From: Ehretia macrophylla | Taxonomy: Eukaryota > Streptophyta > Magnoliopsida > Boraginales > Ehretiaceae | Direction of reading: 5' to 3' | Length of the DNA: 64,000 nucleotides | Assembly: GCA_037974665.1 (NCBI GenBank) | Contig: CM075773.1 | Location: 27,559,853 to 27,623,852, forward strand | Shown here: positions 1-11,283 of the stretch, one piece after another | How positions within the stretch are numbered: the stretch's first letter is position 1 | How the letters are laid out: each line of letters begins with the position of its first letter | Program-made: the position numbers and the translations under genes | The notes under the pieces: model-generated | The model's database searches: none | Seen by the model: only the letters and a program-made list of their open reading frames with translations | Told to the model about the DNA's origin: nothing

Positions 1-544
1 TCGTAGTTCGTGCCCTACCCCGTAGTGTGTGCCCTAGACCTAGGAAAGCGTGCCCTCACGCTAATCAAGAAAGCATCTTACACGAAACACTAGGTCATTA
101 ATTAATTCTACGAATTCCACTAACTATTATTAAATTACTAATTCAACCCACTAGAAGGCAAAATCTCACAAAAAGATAGACATTCCTTATTCTTTATTCC
201 TTATTCTTTTTGCACTTTCAACACACAATTAAATAATTCTCAAAAGATGACAAAAAATCACATTTTTAGATGCCTTGGCCAACCACCATGTGGGCTTTTG
301 TGCTTGCTTGTTTAATTCAAAATTAATTCTAGACAACTTATGACAATTCTATGACACAAATGCATAAAAAATTTGCTCAAAGACCTCCTCAAAACTCCAC
401 CAATCTCGACCAAATGCTCCTTGCCCATGCTAGGAATTTCAAAATGCTTCTTGAAGGCATCAAAATCTGAATTACAAAGCTCAAGGCCGACATATGCCTT
501 AACAATTGCAAAAGCCTTCATTTTTTTCTTCATTCTCTCATTTC

Positions 545-592
545 CTCGCATTTCTCTCTCTCCCTCTCATTCTTCTCTCTCTCGATCGGCCT
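545..592 (+). repeat. CT-rich low-complexity tract in LTR
   Basis: A pyrimidine tract dominated by TCTC steps. The same tract sits at the matching place in the other LTRs (about 7060-7100, 16715-16745, 23005-23043 and 59698-59735), so it is an inherited LTR feature rather than a fresh microsatellite. In plants such tracts can lie near a transcription start; that role is only a guess here. Confidence 0.8.
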
Positions 593-2883
593 TGGCTGAG
601 TTTCATCTTACCATTGCTCATCTTCATCATTCCATGGTGCATCAAGACAAGCAACAAGCAAAGAGACTAGACCAAGCTAGCTAAGTTGCAAGAATCACAC
701 ATGCAAGCTCTTTGAGTCACCATTTCGGCCTTGGTCAGTTTGCTAGCTTCTATTTCTTTTCTTCTTGTTCTAACCACATGCATCTACTAAGAACTGGGCC
801 ACTAAGCTAGGAAAAATAGAGAAAATCGAGTTGGAGTCTCGGCTAAGCAAGGAAGAAGAAGAAATTTGTGCTTCATCAAAGTTTTGTGCATCTTCTTGTT
901 GATTTGCTATGGTGAGGGCTAAAACCTTTCAAAAATCCACATGAATGCTCTTAAATGTATGTCCTTGCTTCTGTACTTGAGTTATATGTGTGTTCATAAC
1001 CTTTTACAACCATGCATGGCAAGATTTTGGCTTGAAGGTGATGATAGATGAAATCGGGTGTGGTGACAGCTCTCTGTCTTGTTGTTGCGAGGTGAGTTTG
1101 ACTAGGCAAATGATGTTTAAAATGCATGAAAATTGGTAGGTGACTAGTTTGCCAGTTTTGAACATTTTTTACAGAAATAGGCCAAAGATAATGTTGATTC
1201 TAAGGTCCTCAAAATGGCAAATCATTAAAATGTGTCCAAATATGAAAGTCTAGAAAAAAAGGAAGCAGGTTTTAACAGATGCACTGACCTTGTAGAACGA
1301 ACCCGTTTTGACTTAGTAAATGATATCCAAAATGCATGAAATTTGGTGTGTTGCTATTTTTTTCAGTTCTGGACATTTTTGTCAGAAATGGCCTAAGGCT
1401 AAATCTGACCCGATGGACCTCAAAAACGACAAGTATTAAAATGTGCGCAAATCTGGACAGTTTTGTGCAATCCCACTGTTTTGGTTATAACTATTGAACC
1501 CGAACTCCAAACGATGCGAGGTTTGTTTCTGATTTTAGTTCACTTCTTAAGCTTTAATTTGACATCTTATTCACTGGAATTGGAGATTTTTTGCTTGTCT
1601 TAATGATTGTGAGAAAACAGCCTATTGCAGTGAGGGTTTCACTTAGTTATATGCTTAGAAAAATTATTGTAGCTTCTCTTGTTGTATTAAATGCTTGGGA
1701 TTGTGGCATTGGGATGTTGTGTGGACTGTTTTGAATACTTGAGGTTGTTTGAATTAGTCGATGCATGGCTTGAGATTGATTTTGAGTTGACTTGGGGCTT
1801 AATCGCACGGGTAAGCACGAAATGGAAACCCTAGTGACTAGGTATATTCACTAAGTGTTGATCCTATGAATATTATGTTTAATTATATGTTTAGTAGGCT
1901 GCCCGTAGTTGCCATTGTAGCCCTAAATGTGATCTTGATGATTACATGTTGACAAGTAGGCTTTTCTTGCACCCGAACCCACGTAGATGTCGTTGCATAT
2001 TGAATAATCTTATTATTTGATTACGTGAACTTTGAAATGAGTTATATGACTTGATTTACGTGCGTTACATGGCTGCCCGTTAATGTTCATATAACTCCAT
2101 GTGCCTTTCGAGTGAAATTACTTCTCTTATCGTGCCTCGCTTGTTTACTTGTCAATGTGCAATCTTATGACTGCTCGGAGGCAACCTACTTTGTTTTCCT
2201 CCTAATGTGATATATTAAATGTGATAAATGTGCATTGCATACAAGGTTGCAACCTTTCATTCTGGTGTGGTAGCGTTCACGCACACCGGGCGGCATTGGG
2301 CTTGCCGGTGCAACCGTGACTACCATTGTCCAATTCCCTCTCTCGCTTGGGGGCTAGAATTCCTCGAAGAGTTGGGTCATAGGATTTTGGGATACATCCG
2401 GAGTACACCTATTTGGCATGATAAGGGGATGATTTGAAGTCGACCGCAACAACTGATACTGGAAATGAACTGAGAGCAAAAGCTCACCATATCCTTTTCA
2501 CTATGTGTATAAGTACTCTCGCTTGGTTCCTAGAGGACCTCGGGGAGGAAAGACGGGTAATTGTGTTCCTTTACTTTTATATTATTGTTATGTACTTAAT
2601 TGTGATACATTCATGCTTGCAAAAAGGGTTTTCATAAGTTGAACTGGAAAATGAGTTTCAAAACCTATTTCTCGTTCCCCCTCGCTGAGTTCATAAGGAC
2701 TCACCCTCTTTTATCATCTCAGGTGAAGAAGATCAAGAACAGGTACCCGAGGACGACGTGCCTAACGATGATTCCTTGGAATGAATGCCTGTCCTATGTG
2801 CTTTGCTTGATTATGGCCATTTGTGAACACTATGCTACTTGAAGACTATTTCTTTTCATGTTACTTAATGTTTGTAATGTAAA

Positions 2884-2908
2884 AGACCCCAGTTATAATT
2901 TGGGGTCT
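2884..2908 (+). other. Conserved hairpin in LTR
   Basis: Perfect 7-bp inverted repeat, AGACCCC and GGGGTCT, with an 11-base A/T-rich loop. It recurs at the same alignment position in the other LTRs (18611-18635, 25190-25214, a five-base stem at 61962-61982, and an imperfect form near 9389). It lies ~500 bases before the LTR end, where an RNA 3'-end or polyadenylation signal would be plausible; function is not shown. Confidence 0.7.
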
Positions 2909-3424
2909 AATTTTGGTTTGTACTGATAATAACTAGATAGACACTACTATGGTCGTTTTGCTATCGTTATTGGCTAGTATCTATCATAGGATTATGAAGT
3001 ATCAGGTAAGGATTAAGTAATGAACCTAACCAATTTAAAGTAGGTACTCATTGTTAAGCTAAGATCAACATGTACTTTTGTAACAAGGATTAACAAACAA
3101 ACGAGACATAGTATCATGCTAGGTTATTAATCAAACGAGACTTCGAGATAACTAGTAGGCGTTTCAATTGATGGTAAATAGTAATCTTAGTTGAAAATGA
3201 AATTGAGATTGGAAATTTTGAGGCGTTTAGAGAATTAGGTCAAACCAAAGAGCCCAATTACAACCGTTATGCTGCCGGTTTTCTGGAAAAATTGTGGAGT
3301 CTAGACTAAAACATTAAGTGCTAAACTTTCATGAACGGTTAAGTACGAGATATGACTTGAATGTTTAGATCACACCCTAGTCTAACCTTTATAGGCCGGG
3401 TTGGGGCGTGACACCTTAGAGAAA

Positions 3425-3436
3425 TGGTATCAGAGC
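3425..3436 (+). other. Primer binding site (tRNA-iMet type)
   Basis: TGGTATCAGAGC lies 11 bases after the 5' LTR end. This is the usual primer site of plant Ty3/Gypsy and Copia elements, complementary to the 3' end of initiator methionine tRNA. Confidence 0.9.
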
Positions 3437-3813
3437 TTAGTTTGCTAACTAGGCATTAGTCGGGTTCAACTCTTGGACCGTAGGTAGAAGCCCTAAAGTA
3501 ATTTTGATGTCTTGTTTATATGTGTTAATGTGTGCTAATGTGCTTTAATTGCTTGAGCATTAAATATTATGCGCTTTTATGAACCAATGTGAACAATATG
3601 TTTTATTTGCTCAACATGCCTATGTGATTCAAGTGCACCGTATGCTTTAAGTGTTTATTATATTACAATGGTTTCTTGTATGCTAGGCTGAACACTAGCT
3701 GTTAATGTTTTATTATACAATCCTATGCATTAAGATATAGTTGTTCTTATGTGGTATGATTATATAAGTACACATTTGCTTCTCGTGTAACATAATCGTA
3801 TATATATAAATAC

Positions 3814-4690
3814 ATGTCATATCGTGGGGCTACCTCTTTTAGAATGGTTGGAAGAGTTCTTGGAAGTAGAGGGAGACTTCGAAGGAATGAGTTCGTGACC
3901 TTCAAACAAGGGGATTTGACGGTTGCACAGTACGAAACCCGATTGAATCAACTGTCCCAGTATGCTCCTAAAATGGTACAGACTACTGAGAAAAAGATCC
4001 AGAGATTTATTCAAGGGCTGAGATCCGAGATTCAAAATAGCTTGGCTCCTTTTCAGTTTCTCACCTATGGTGAAGTTCTTTTCGAGGCAATAAAAGCTGA
4101 GAGAGGAAAGAGTCAGGAAGTGGCAGGGTCGAGTCAACCGAGTCAAGTACAGAGCCTGGAACAGCTACCTGTCGAGAAAGTCTGCCAGGGTGGTTTAGAT
4201 ATTCCTGTAGCTCGAGGCCCTTATGGAGGTGTTACTACTACTCTAATCCCATGTTGTACTCACTGTGCACGTAGAGGTCATCTGGAGATTAACTGTTGGA
4301 GGAAAACATGAAGGTGTAACGGTTGCGGTAGCAATCAACATAAGGTCAAGGAATGCCCAAAATGACAGAGGGTACAAGGACAGGCTACGAGAGGGAGTAC
4401 CCAGGGTCAAGGCTAGAATTCGGGGAAGACAGCTACTAATAGATTACAGTCGAGTACCACAGTCAACCAATTTAGTCATGGCACATCGAGAGGCACGGTT
4501 AAACCCCATCCTGATACATGTAACTATTGCAACAAGAAGGGGCACACGGAGGCCCAATGTTGGAAGAGGTCTGGTAAATGCAAAGGATGTGGGAGTGATC
4601 AACATCTCGTCAAGGAATGTCCAAGGTGGCAAAAGAATCGTGCCCAGATTGTTAGCAGTAACCACGGTTGAAGGTAAATTTACCTATTAA
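3814..4690 (+). pseudogene. gag: Broken gag remnant (Ty3/Gypsy)
   Basis: The first part encodes a stretch resembling the retrotransposon gag domain: a helical, glutamine- and lysine-rich segment with the QYETRLNQLSQYAP-type motif typical of plant Gypsy gag. It is followed by a CCHC zinc-knuckle signature, and the region further on suggests a second knuckle. The family protein forms the virus-like particle and binds element RNA. This copy is a fossil: it lacks a proper amino-terminal start and is interrupted at least once or twice. No pol follows it. Confidence 0.8.
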
Positions 4691-6340
4691 GAAAATATTA
4701 CTTGACCTCAGTATCATCCATCCTTTATGTGCATGTCCTTAGAAACAACGTATTGTCATGCAAGTAAAGAGGTTGTTTTATATAACGGAAGTAAAACGCG
4801 AGCATGATGATAGTAAACCCTAAGACATAAGGTCAACGAGTCTTGATGCTCGTAGCTAATTGAACATGTGAATGGGGAGAGTAAGATTCCACATAGTTCA
4901 AATAAATATGAATCAGAGTCATGATGACCCAAGAGACTGTTGTTAGACAACCGTATTTAAGTGTACCGTTTCACGTCTAAAAACTAGCGGTTGGCGGACT
5001 TCGAGTTGTGGTTGTTGAATAGCGGACGAATCTCGTAGTGATAGTTAGATGAGTGGTTGATTACTTTTGAAGTTCTATTAGGTTATATTGAGGGATGCCT
5101 CGTGGTCATAATTCTTATGTTGATACAGCCTTGAAGTTATTTCGTGTAACAAGCTACTTGGGTTAGTATGGTAAGTATCCTATGAGCTAGATCATTCCGG
5201 TACCCATTTATAGTCCTAGGATCATTGTTGTACGACCGGTAACCTAGTGGAACATTGATATCAGTTACGTGGCTATAACCCTAGCTTAGTAGCATTACTG
5301 TTGAAGATATATTGGGGGGTATTAAGTGTTCGAAAGAATGACTAGGTCGCTAAGTAAGTGGGACCACTATCTTCTTAAGTATGACGTAACCTTGGATTGA
5401 GGTGAGTGGAATTTATTTGAGGTTAAAACCATTCGCTTTAGGAGTCTTGATTAAGATTAAAAGAAATTCTGGAGCTTCGTAACTTGAAGATAGAGATTTG
5501 AATAAAGAAATAAATTGTGGGTCACAAGCTGATGAAACTTACTTGAAGAGTTGAATGAGTGTCACATGATTAGTTTACCCATGCAATTTTGACGGTAGTT
5601 TGTTAGTGGTACTTAATAAGCCTTAGAGTTGAGTTTAACGAATCTCATCGGTCTTTCTCGTTGATTACGAGCGTGAAGGTTAACAAAGCCGGGAAAGGAG
5701 GTTAGTGAATAGGAGCCTGTAACTTGGAGACTAGTCACTAGAAGATTTGTTAATCTAATGTAATTATGAGATAAAAAGGACTATGATACTATCGATAGAT
5801 GACGACTTGAAATGAATTAGTTTGTTTGGAAGAGTTCTTCCTGAAAATAGGGTCGTATTGTGAAATGATCCATAACCTGTGTATGGCCTATGTGATAACA
5901 GTTTGAAGTAGTTGACATGGTATATAAATCGGATATAGATTTATCATATTGAAATTAGTGTATGTCACCCTAGGATCGTGGTATTATTGGGAATTTCCTT
6001 TTGAGATATGAGTGCAAAATTGACACGACATAAGTCATGATTTTGGAGTTATAGTTATATAGTTAGAATACCGATGCAGCTTTGATGACTATATATAAAG
6101 ATTCTAACCTTAGTTAATGAACTTGACCTTAAGATCAAATGAAGAATAGAGTTGTTCAAAGGAACGAACTACAAAAGTAGGGGTCACACCGAATTGACAA
6201 TTGGAGAAAGTTTCGAAGTGAATTAGTTTTGGAAAAGGGGATCATGGAGTGAGCATCGGCCCAGAGTAGAAATATCAATGGCCAGAACCCATCTAACTGA
6301 CGTCAATAGGTAAGAATGAATTTCGGGATGAAATTCTTTT

Positions 6341-6353
6341 AAGGAGGGGAGGA
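6341..6353 (+). other. Polypurine tract before 3' LTR (element 1)
   Basis: AAGGAGGGGAGGA sits directly before the TGTGAGG start of the 3' LTR. It is the expected plus-strand primer of reverse transcription, and element 2 has nearly the same tract. Confidence 0.9.
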
Positions 6354-6580
6354 TGTGAGGCCCGACCTCGATTGGCGTGCGATACCTCGTTTCGTGTGCC
6401 CTAACCTAAATTTGCGTGCCTTGACCTAGGTTTAAGAATTGTGTTTCGTTTTGTGTGCCTTGCATTGAATTATGTGCATTCATTTAGGGTTGCGTGCATT
6501 TACTTGGGAAACATGCATTCATCTTGTAGTTCGTGCCCTACCTCGTAGTGCGTGCCCTAAACCTAGGAAAGCGTGCCCTC
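6354..6580 (+). repeat. Degenerate short tandem repeats at LTR start
   Basis: The first ~230 bases repeat a loose motif of about 20-25 bp built on GCGTGCC..TGACCT. The same kind of repeat opens every other LTR in the window, and is longer in element 2 and the solo LTRs. Confidence 0.75.
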
Positions 6581-9500
6581 ACGTTAATCAAGAAAGCATC
6601 TTACACGAAGCACTAGGTCATTAATTAATCCTACAAATTCCACTAACTAATATTAAATTACTAATTCAACCCACTAGAAGACAAAATCTAACAAAAAGCT
6701 AGACATTCCTTATTCTTTTGCACTTTCAACACACAATTAAATAATGCTCAAAAGATGACAAAAAAAATCAGATTTCTACATGCCTTGGCCGACCACTTGT
6801 TGGGCTTTGTGATTGCTTTGCTTAATTCAATTTAATTCCTAGACAATCTATGACAATTCTATGACGCAAATGCATAAAAAAGTAGCTCAAAACCCCCCCA
6901 AAGCTCCACCAATCTCGACATAAGCTCCTTGCCCATGCTAGGAATTTCAAAATGCTTCTTGAAGACACAAAAATCTCAATTGCAAAGCTCAAGGCCGACA
7001 TATGCATCAACATTTGCAAAAGCTTTCATTTTTTCTTCATTTCTCTCATTTCCTCACATTTGTCTCTCTCCCTCTCATTCTTCTCTCTCTCTCTCAGCCT
7101 TGGCTGAGTTTCTTCACTCCATAGCTCATCTTCATCACACCATGGTTCATCAAGGCAAACAAGAAGGTAGGGAACTCGACTAAGCAAGCTAGGTTGCAAG
7201 AATCATACATGCAAGCTCTTTGAACAACCATTTCGGCCTACGTGAGTTTGCTAGCTCCCATTTCTTTTCTTCTTGTTCTAACCACATACACCTACTAAGA
7301 ACTTGGTCACTAAGCTAGGAAAAATAGGGAGAAATCAAGTGGTGTCTCGGCTAAGCAAGGAAAAGAGTCAACCTTGTGCTTCATCAAAGTCTTGTGCATC
7401 ATCTTGTTGTTATGCTAAGGTGAGGGCTAAAACTCCTTGAAAATCTTTCAAAAATCCACATGCATGCTCTTAAATGTTTGTCTTTTCTTCTGTACTTGAG
7501 ATATATGTGTGTTCATAATCTTTTACAACCATGCATGGCAAGATTTTGGGCTAGAATGTGATGTTAGATGAAATCGTGCATGTGACAGCCTACTGTCATG
7601 TTGGTGCGAGGTGCTTTTGGATAGGCAAATGATATTGAAAAATGCGTGAAAATTGGTATGTAACTAATTTTTCCAGTTTTGAATATTTTTCCCAGAAATA
7701 TACCAAAGCTAATTTTGAATCTAAGGTCCTCAAAATGGAAAATCATTAAAATGTATCCAAATCTGGAGAGTCTGGAAAAATGAAGCAGGTTTTGGCAGAT
7801 TCACTGACCTTGTAGAACGAACCAGTTTTGACTTAGTAAATGACATCCAAAATGCATAAAATTTGGTGTTCTGCTAGATTTTTCAGTTATGGACATTTTT
7901 TTCAGAAATGGACTAAGGCTAAATCTGACCCTAAGGACCTCAAAAATGACAGGTATTGAAATGTGTGCAAATCTGGACAGTTTTGTGCAGTCCCACTGTT
8001 TTGGCTATAACTTTTGAACCCGAACTCCAAATGATGCGAGGTTTGTTTCTGAATTTAGTTCACTTCTTAAGCTTTAATTTGACATCTTATTCACTGGAAT
8101 TGGAGATATTTTGCTTGTCTTAATGATTGTGAGAATACAGCCCATTGCAATGAGGGTTTCACTTGGTGATATGCTTAGAAAAATTATCGTAGCTTCTCTT
8201 GTTGTATTAAATGCTTGGGATTGTGGCATTGGGATGTTGTGTGGACTGTTTTGAATACTTGAGGTTGTTTGAATTAGTCGATGCATGGCTTGAGATTGAT
8301 TTTGAGTTGACTTGGGGCTTAATCGCACGGGTAAGCACGAAATGGAAACCCTAGTGACTAGGTATATTCACTAAGTGTTGATCCTATGAATATCGTGTTT
8401 AATTATATGTTTAGTAGGCTGCCCGTAGTTGCCATTGTAGCCCTAAATGCGATCTTGATGATTACATGTTGACAAGTAGGCTTTTCTTGCACCCGAACCC
8501 ACGTAGATGTCGTTGCATGTTGAATAATCTTATTATTTGATTACGTGAACTTTGAAATGAGTTATATGACTTGATTTACGTGCGTTACATGGCTGCCCAT
8601 TAATGTTCATATAACTCCATGTGCTTTTCAAGTGAAATTACTTGTCTTATCGTGCCTCGCTTGTTTACTTGTCAATGTGCAATCTTATGACTGCTTGGAG
8701 GCAACCTACTTTGTTGTCCTCCTAATGTGATATATTAAATGTCATAAATGTGCATTGCATACAAGGTTGCAACCTTTCATTCTGGCGTGGTAGCGTTCAC
8801 GCACACCGGGGGGCATCGGGCTTGCCGGTGCAACCGTGACTAACATTGTCCAATTCCCTCTCTCACTTGGGGGCTAGACTTTCTCAGAGAGTTGGGTCGT
8901 AGGATTTCGGGGTACATCCGGAGTACACCCATTTGGCGTGATAAAGGGATGATTTGAAGTCGGCCACAACAACTGATACTGGAAATGAACTGAGGGCAAA
9001 AGCTCACCGTATCCTTTTCACTATGTGTATAAGTACTCTCGCTTGGTTCCTAGAGGACCTCGGGGAGGAAAGACAGGGAATTGTGTTCCTTTACTTTTAT
9101 ATTATTGTTATGTACTTAATGATAATACATTCATACTTGCAAAAAGGGTTTTCATAAGTTAAACTGGAAAAGGTGTTTCAAAACCTATCTCTCATTCCCC
9201 CTTGCTGAGTTTATAAGGACTCACCCTCTTTTAGCATCTCAGGTGAAGAAGATCAAGAAGAGGTGCCCGGGGAGAACGTGCCTAACGATGATTCCTTGGA
9301 ATGAATGTTGCTTGATTATGGCCATTTGTGAACACTATGCTACTTGAAGACTATTTCTTTTCATGTTGCTTAATGTTTGTAATGTAAAAGATCCCCGATG
9401 TAATTTGGGGTCTAATTTTGTCTTGTACTGATAATAACTAGATAGACACTACTATGGTCGTTTTGCTATCGTTATTGGCTAGTATCTATCATAGGATTAT

Positions 9501-9918
9501 GAAGTATCAGGTAAGGATTAAGTAATGAACCTAACCAATTTAAAGCAGGTACTCATAATTAAGCTAAGATCAATAGGTACTTTTGTAATGAGGATTAACA
9601 AACAAACGAGACATAGTATCATGCTAGGTTATTAATCAATCGAGACTTCGAGATAACTAGTAGGCGTTTCAATTGATGGTAAATAGTAATCTTAGTTGGA
9701 AATAAAATTGAGATTGGAGATTTTGAGGCGTTTAGAGAATTAGGTCAAACAAAATAGCCCAATTACAACCGTTATGTTGCCGGTTTTCCGGAAAAATTGT
9801 GGAGTCTAGGCTAAAACACTAAGTGTAAAACTTTCATGAACGGTTAAGTACGAGATATGACTTGAATGTTTAGATCACACCCTAGTCTAGCCTTTATAGG
9901 CCGGGTTGGGGCGTGATA
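6354..9918 (+). repeat. 3' LTR of element 1
   Basis: About 3565 bp, starting TGTGAGGCCCGACC and ending at a GGGGCGTGATA-like terminus. Divergence from the 5' LTR is uneven: by hand about 12 differences over the first ~187 aligned bases but only about 2 over 240 bases at 8201-8440. It includes the AAGGTTGCAACCTT palindrome at 8763-8776. Flanking the right end is GCACCCGTCATG, the start of a 5S gene and its upstream region. Confidence 0.92.
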
Positions 9919-9924
9919 GCACCC
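9919..9924 (-). pseudogene. 5S rRNA: 5S rRNA gene fragment (5' six nucleotides)
   Basis: Only GCACCC, the complement of nucleotides 1-6, remains beside the LTR. The promoter-like upstream region follows intact. The rest of the gene should lie left of element 1, outside the window. Confidence 0.8.
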
Positions 9925-10467
9925 GTCATGTTGAGGGAACAAATCCTTTATGAGTTGCCGGCTCACAGTCCCAACCTAGATAGATGGCCCATTCAAAAGG
10001 CCCAATGGGCTTAACGACAACCCATCCACTTCACCAACGCAGCATCCTCGCAAGACATGATATCAACACGTTGTAGGGCCCTCTAATCTCCAACGAGTTC
10101 GGTTGTCCTCCTTTTAACAGCTCACGACGTACGGTACGGGACGGAAAAATAGGGCAAAAGAAGAAAAGTAGCCCAAAACTGATGAAAACGATTGATTTTG
10201 CGATCCAAAAATTGGCGCAGCCGAGCACGGTTGCTACCCCCGTCGTAGAGCTCTCGGAGAGCTTTTTAACTGTCTGCTGTGCGCCGCGTAACTCCTTACG
10301 GATCAAAAGTTATGGGCACCAGAGCGATGGAGACTTGGTCACAAGCCCCACGCCCTAGGTTTGCGGGCCCAGCCTCTACATGAAGAGAAGTTATCTTGCC
10401 CAACGTGCCGTGGGATTCGATAATAGAAATGTGGTGGATAAAGCATCTTGGCAACCGTAACCGAGGC

Positions 10468-10483
10468 AAAAAAAATTGAAAAT
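10468..10483 (-). terminator. Pol III terminator of 5S copy 1 (representative)
   Basis: On the minus strand the gene end is followed by TTTT and then a run of eight T, a typical RNA polymerase III stop. Nearly every unit has the same pair of T-runs; run length varies between units (up to 13 T before copy 8). Confidence 0.85.
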
Positions 10484-10603
10484 GGGGGTGCAACACGAGG
10501 ACTTCCCAGGGGGTCACCCATCCTAGTACTACTCTCGCCCAAGCACTCTTCACTTCGGCGTTCTGATAGGTTCCGGTGCATTAGTGCTGGTATGATCGCA
10601 CCC
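10484..10603 (-). rRNA. 5S rRNA: 5S rRNA gene copy 1
   Basis: Full 120-nt match to plant 5S rRNA, the small RNA of the large ribosomal subunit transcribed by RNA polymerase III from an internal promoter. About 5 differences from the window majority, at gene positions 33, 36, 45, 53 and 57. Two of them lie in the internal A-box region, so activity is doubtful. Confidence 0.97.
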
Positions 10604-10632
10604 GTCATGTTGAGGGCACAAATCCTTTATGT
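10604..10632 (-). promoter_or_regulatory. 5S upstream promoter elements (representative unit)
   Basis: Read on the minus strand, a TATA-like CATAAAGG lies at about -28 to -21, a GC pair at -14/-13 and a C at -1. This resembles the plant 5S upstream promoter (TATA-like near -28, GC near -12, C at -1) known from Arabidopsis. Most units in the window keep this stretch with small changes. Confidence 0.75.
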
Positions 10633-11163
10633 GTTGACGGTTCACAGTCCCAGCCTAAATAGATGGCCCATTCAAAAGGCCCAATGGGATTAACGACAAC
10701 CCATCTGCTTCAACAATGCAGCATCCTTGCAAGACGTGATATCGTCGCGTTGTAGGGCCCTCTAATGTCTCGCGAGTTAGGGTGTCATCCTTTTAACAGC
10801 TCACGACGTATGATCCGAGACTAAAAAACAAAACCAAAGAAGAAAATTGGCCCAAAACTAATGAAAACGTTCGATTTTGGGATCCAAAAAAGGGCGCAAC
10901 TGAGCAGGCTTTCTACCCCCATCGTAGAGCTCTCGGATAGCTTTCAAATGGTATGTTGTACGCCGCGTAACTCCTTTTTGATCAAAAGTTATGGGCACCG
11001 GAGCGACAAAGACCTGGTCACAAGCCCAACACCCTCGGTTTACGGGCCCAGCCTCTACGTGAAGCAAAGTTGTCTTGCCCAAGCTGCCGTACGATTCGGT
11101 AATAGAAATGTTGTGGATAAAGCATCTTGGCAACACCAACCGGGGCAAAAAAAATTGAAAAGG

Positions 11164-11283
11164 GGGGGTACAACATGAGGACTTCCCAGGGGGTCACCCA
11201 TCCTATTACAACTCTCGCCCAAGCACGCTTAACTTCGGAGTTCTGATAGGATCTGGTGCATTAGTGCTGGTATGATCGCACCC
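11164..11283 (-). rRNA. 5S rRNA: 5S rRNA gene copy 2
   Basis: About 6 differences (positions 30, 36, 74, 78, 108, 114). The A-box stretch is unchanged. Confidence 0.97.

Larger units (their letters stand above)
1..3413 (+). repeat. 5' LTR of element 1 (partial)
   Basis: It aligns base for base with the 3' LTR starting near 6524, so about 170-175 bases lie left of the window. It holds a CT-rich tract near 545-590, the AAGGTTGCAACCTT palindrome at 2243-2256 and a GACCCC/GGGGTC hairpin at 2884-2908. Short open frames inside it recur in the other LTRs at the same alignment positions and look like chance frames, not genes. Confidence 0.92.
3414..6353 (+). mobile_element. Internal region of element 1
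   Basis: About 2.9 kb between the LTRs. The left part carries the primer site and a gag remnant. From about 4800 to the purine tract I see no coding frame and no pol motifs. This right part is shared with element 2 (about 20510-22037), which shows it belongs to the family and is not random flanking DNA. Confidence 0.85.
1..9918 (+). mobile_element. LTR retrotransposon, Ty3/Gypsy type, cut by left window edge (element 1)
   Basis: The element has a 5' LTR (1-3413, first ~175 bases outside the window), an internal region (3414-6353) and a 3' LTR (6354-9918). Both LTRs end in a GGGGCGTGA-type terminus and the 3' LTR starts TGTGAGGCCCGACC. A tRNA-Met-like primer site follows the 5' LTR and a purine tract precedes the 3' LTR. 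The internal region is only ~2.9 kb and carries a broken gag remnant, with no recognisable protease, reverse transcriptase or integrase. It is therefore non-autonomous and broken. Its right end abuts the first six nucleotides of a 5S gene, so it inserted into the 5S array. Ty3/Gypsy assignment rests on the gag zinc-knuckle remnant and overall structure; the lineage is uncertain. Confidence 0.9.

Noticed and set aside
2228-2842. Open frames shared by several LTRs (for example at 2228, 2434, 8954 and 61222)
   Set aside because: They lie wholly inside LTRs and differ in length and frame between copies. Their likeness comes from LTR ancestry.
4265-6353. A reverse transcriptase or integrase gene in element 1
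   Set aside because: I found no protease, reverse transcriptase or integrase motifs on either strand; only the gag remnant is supported.
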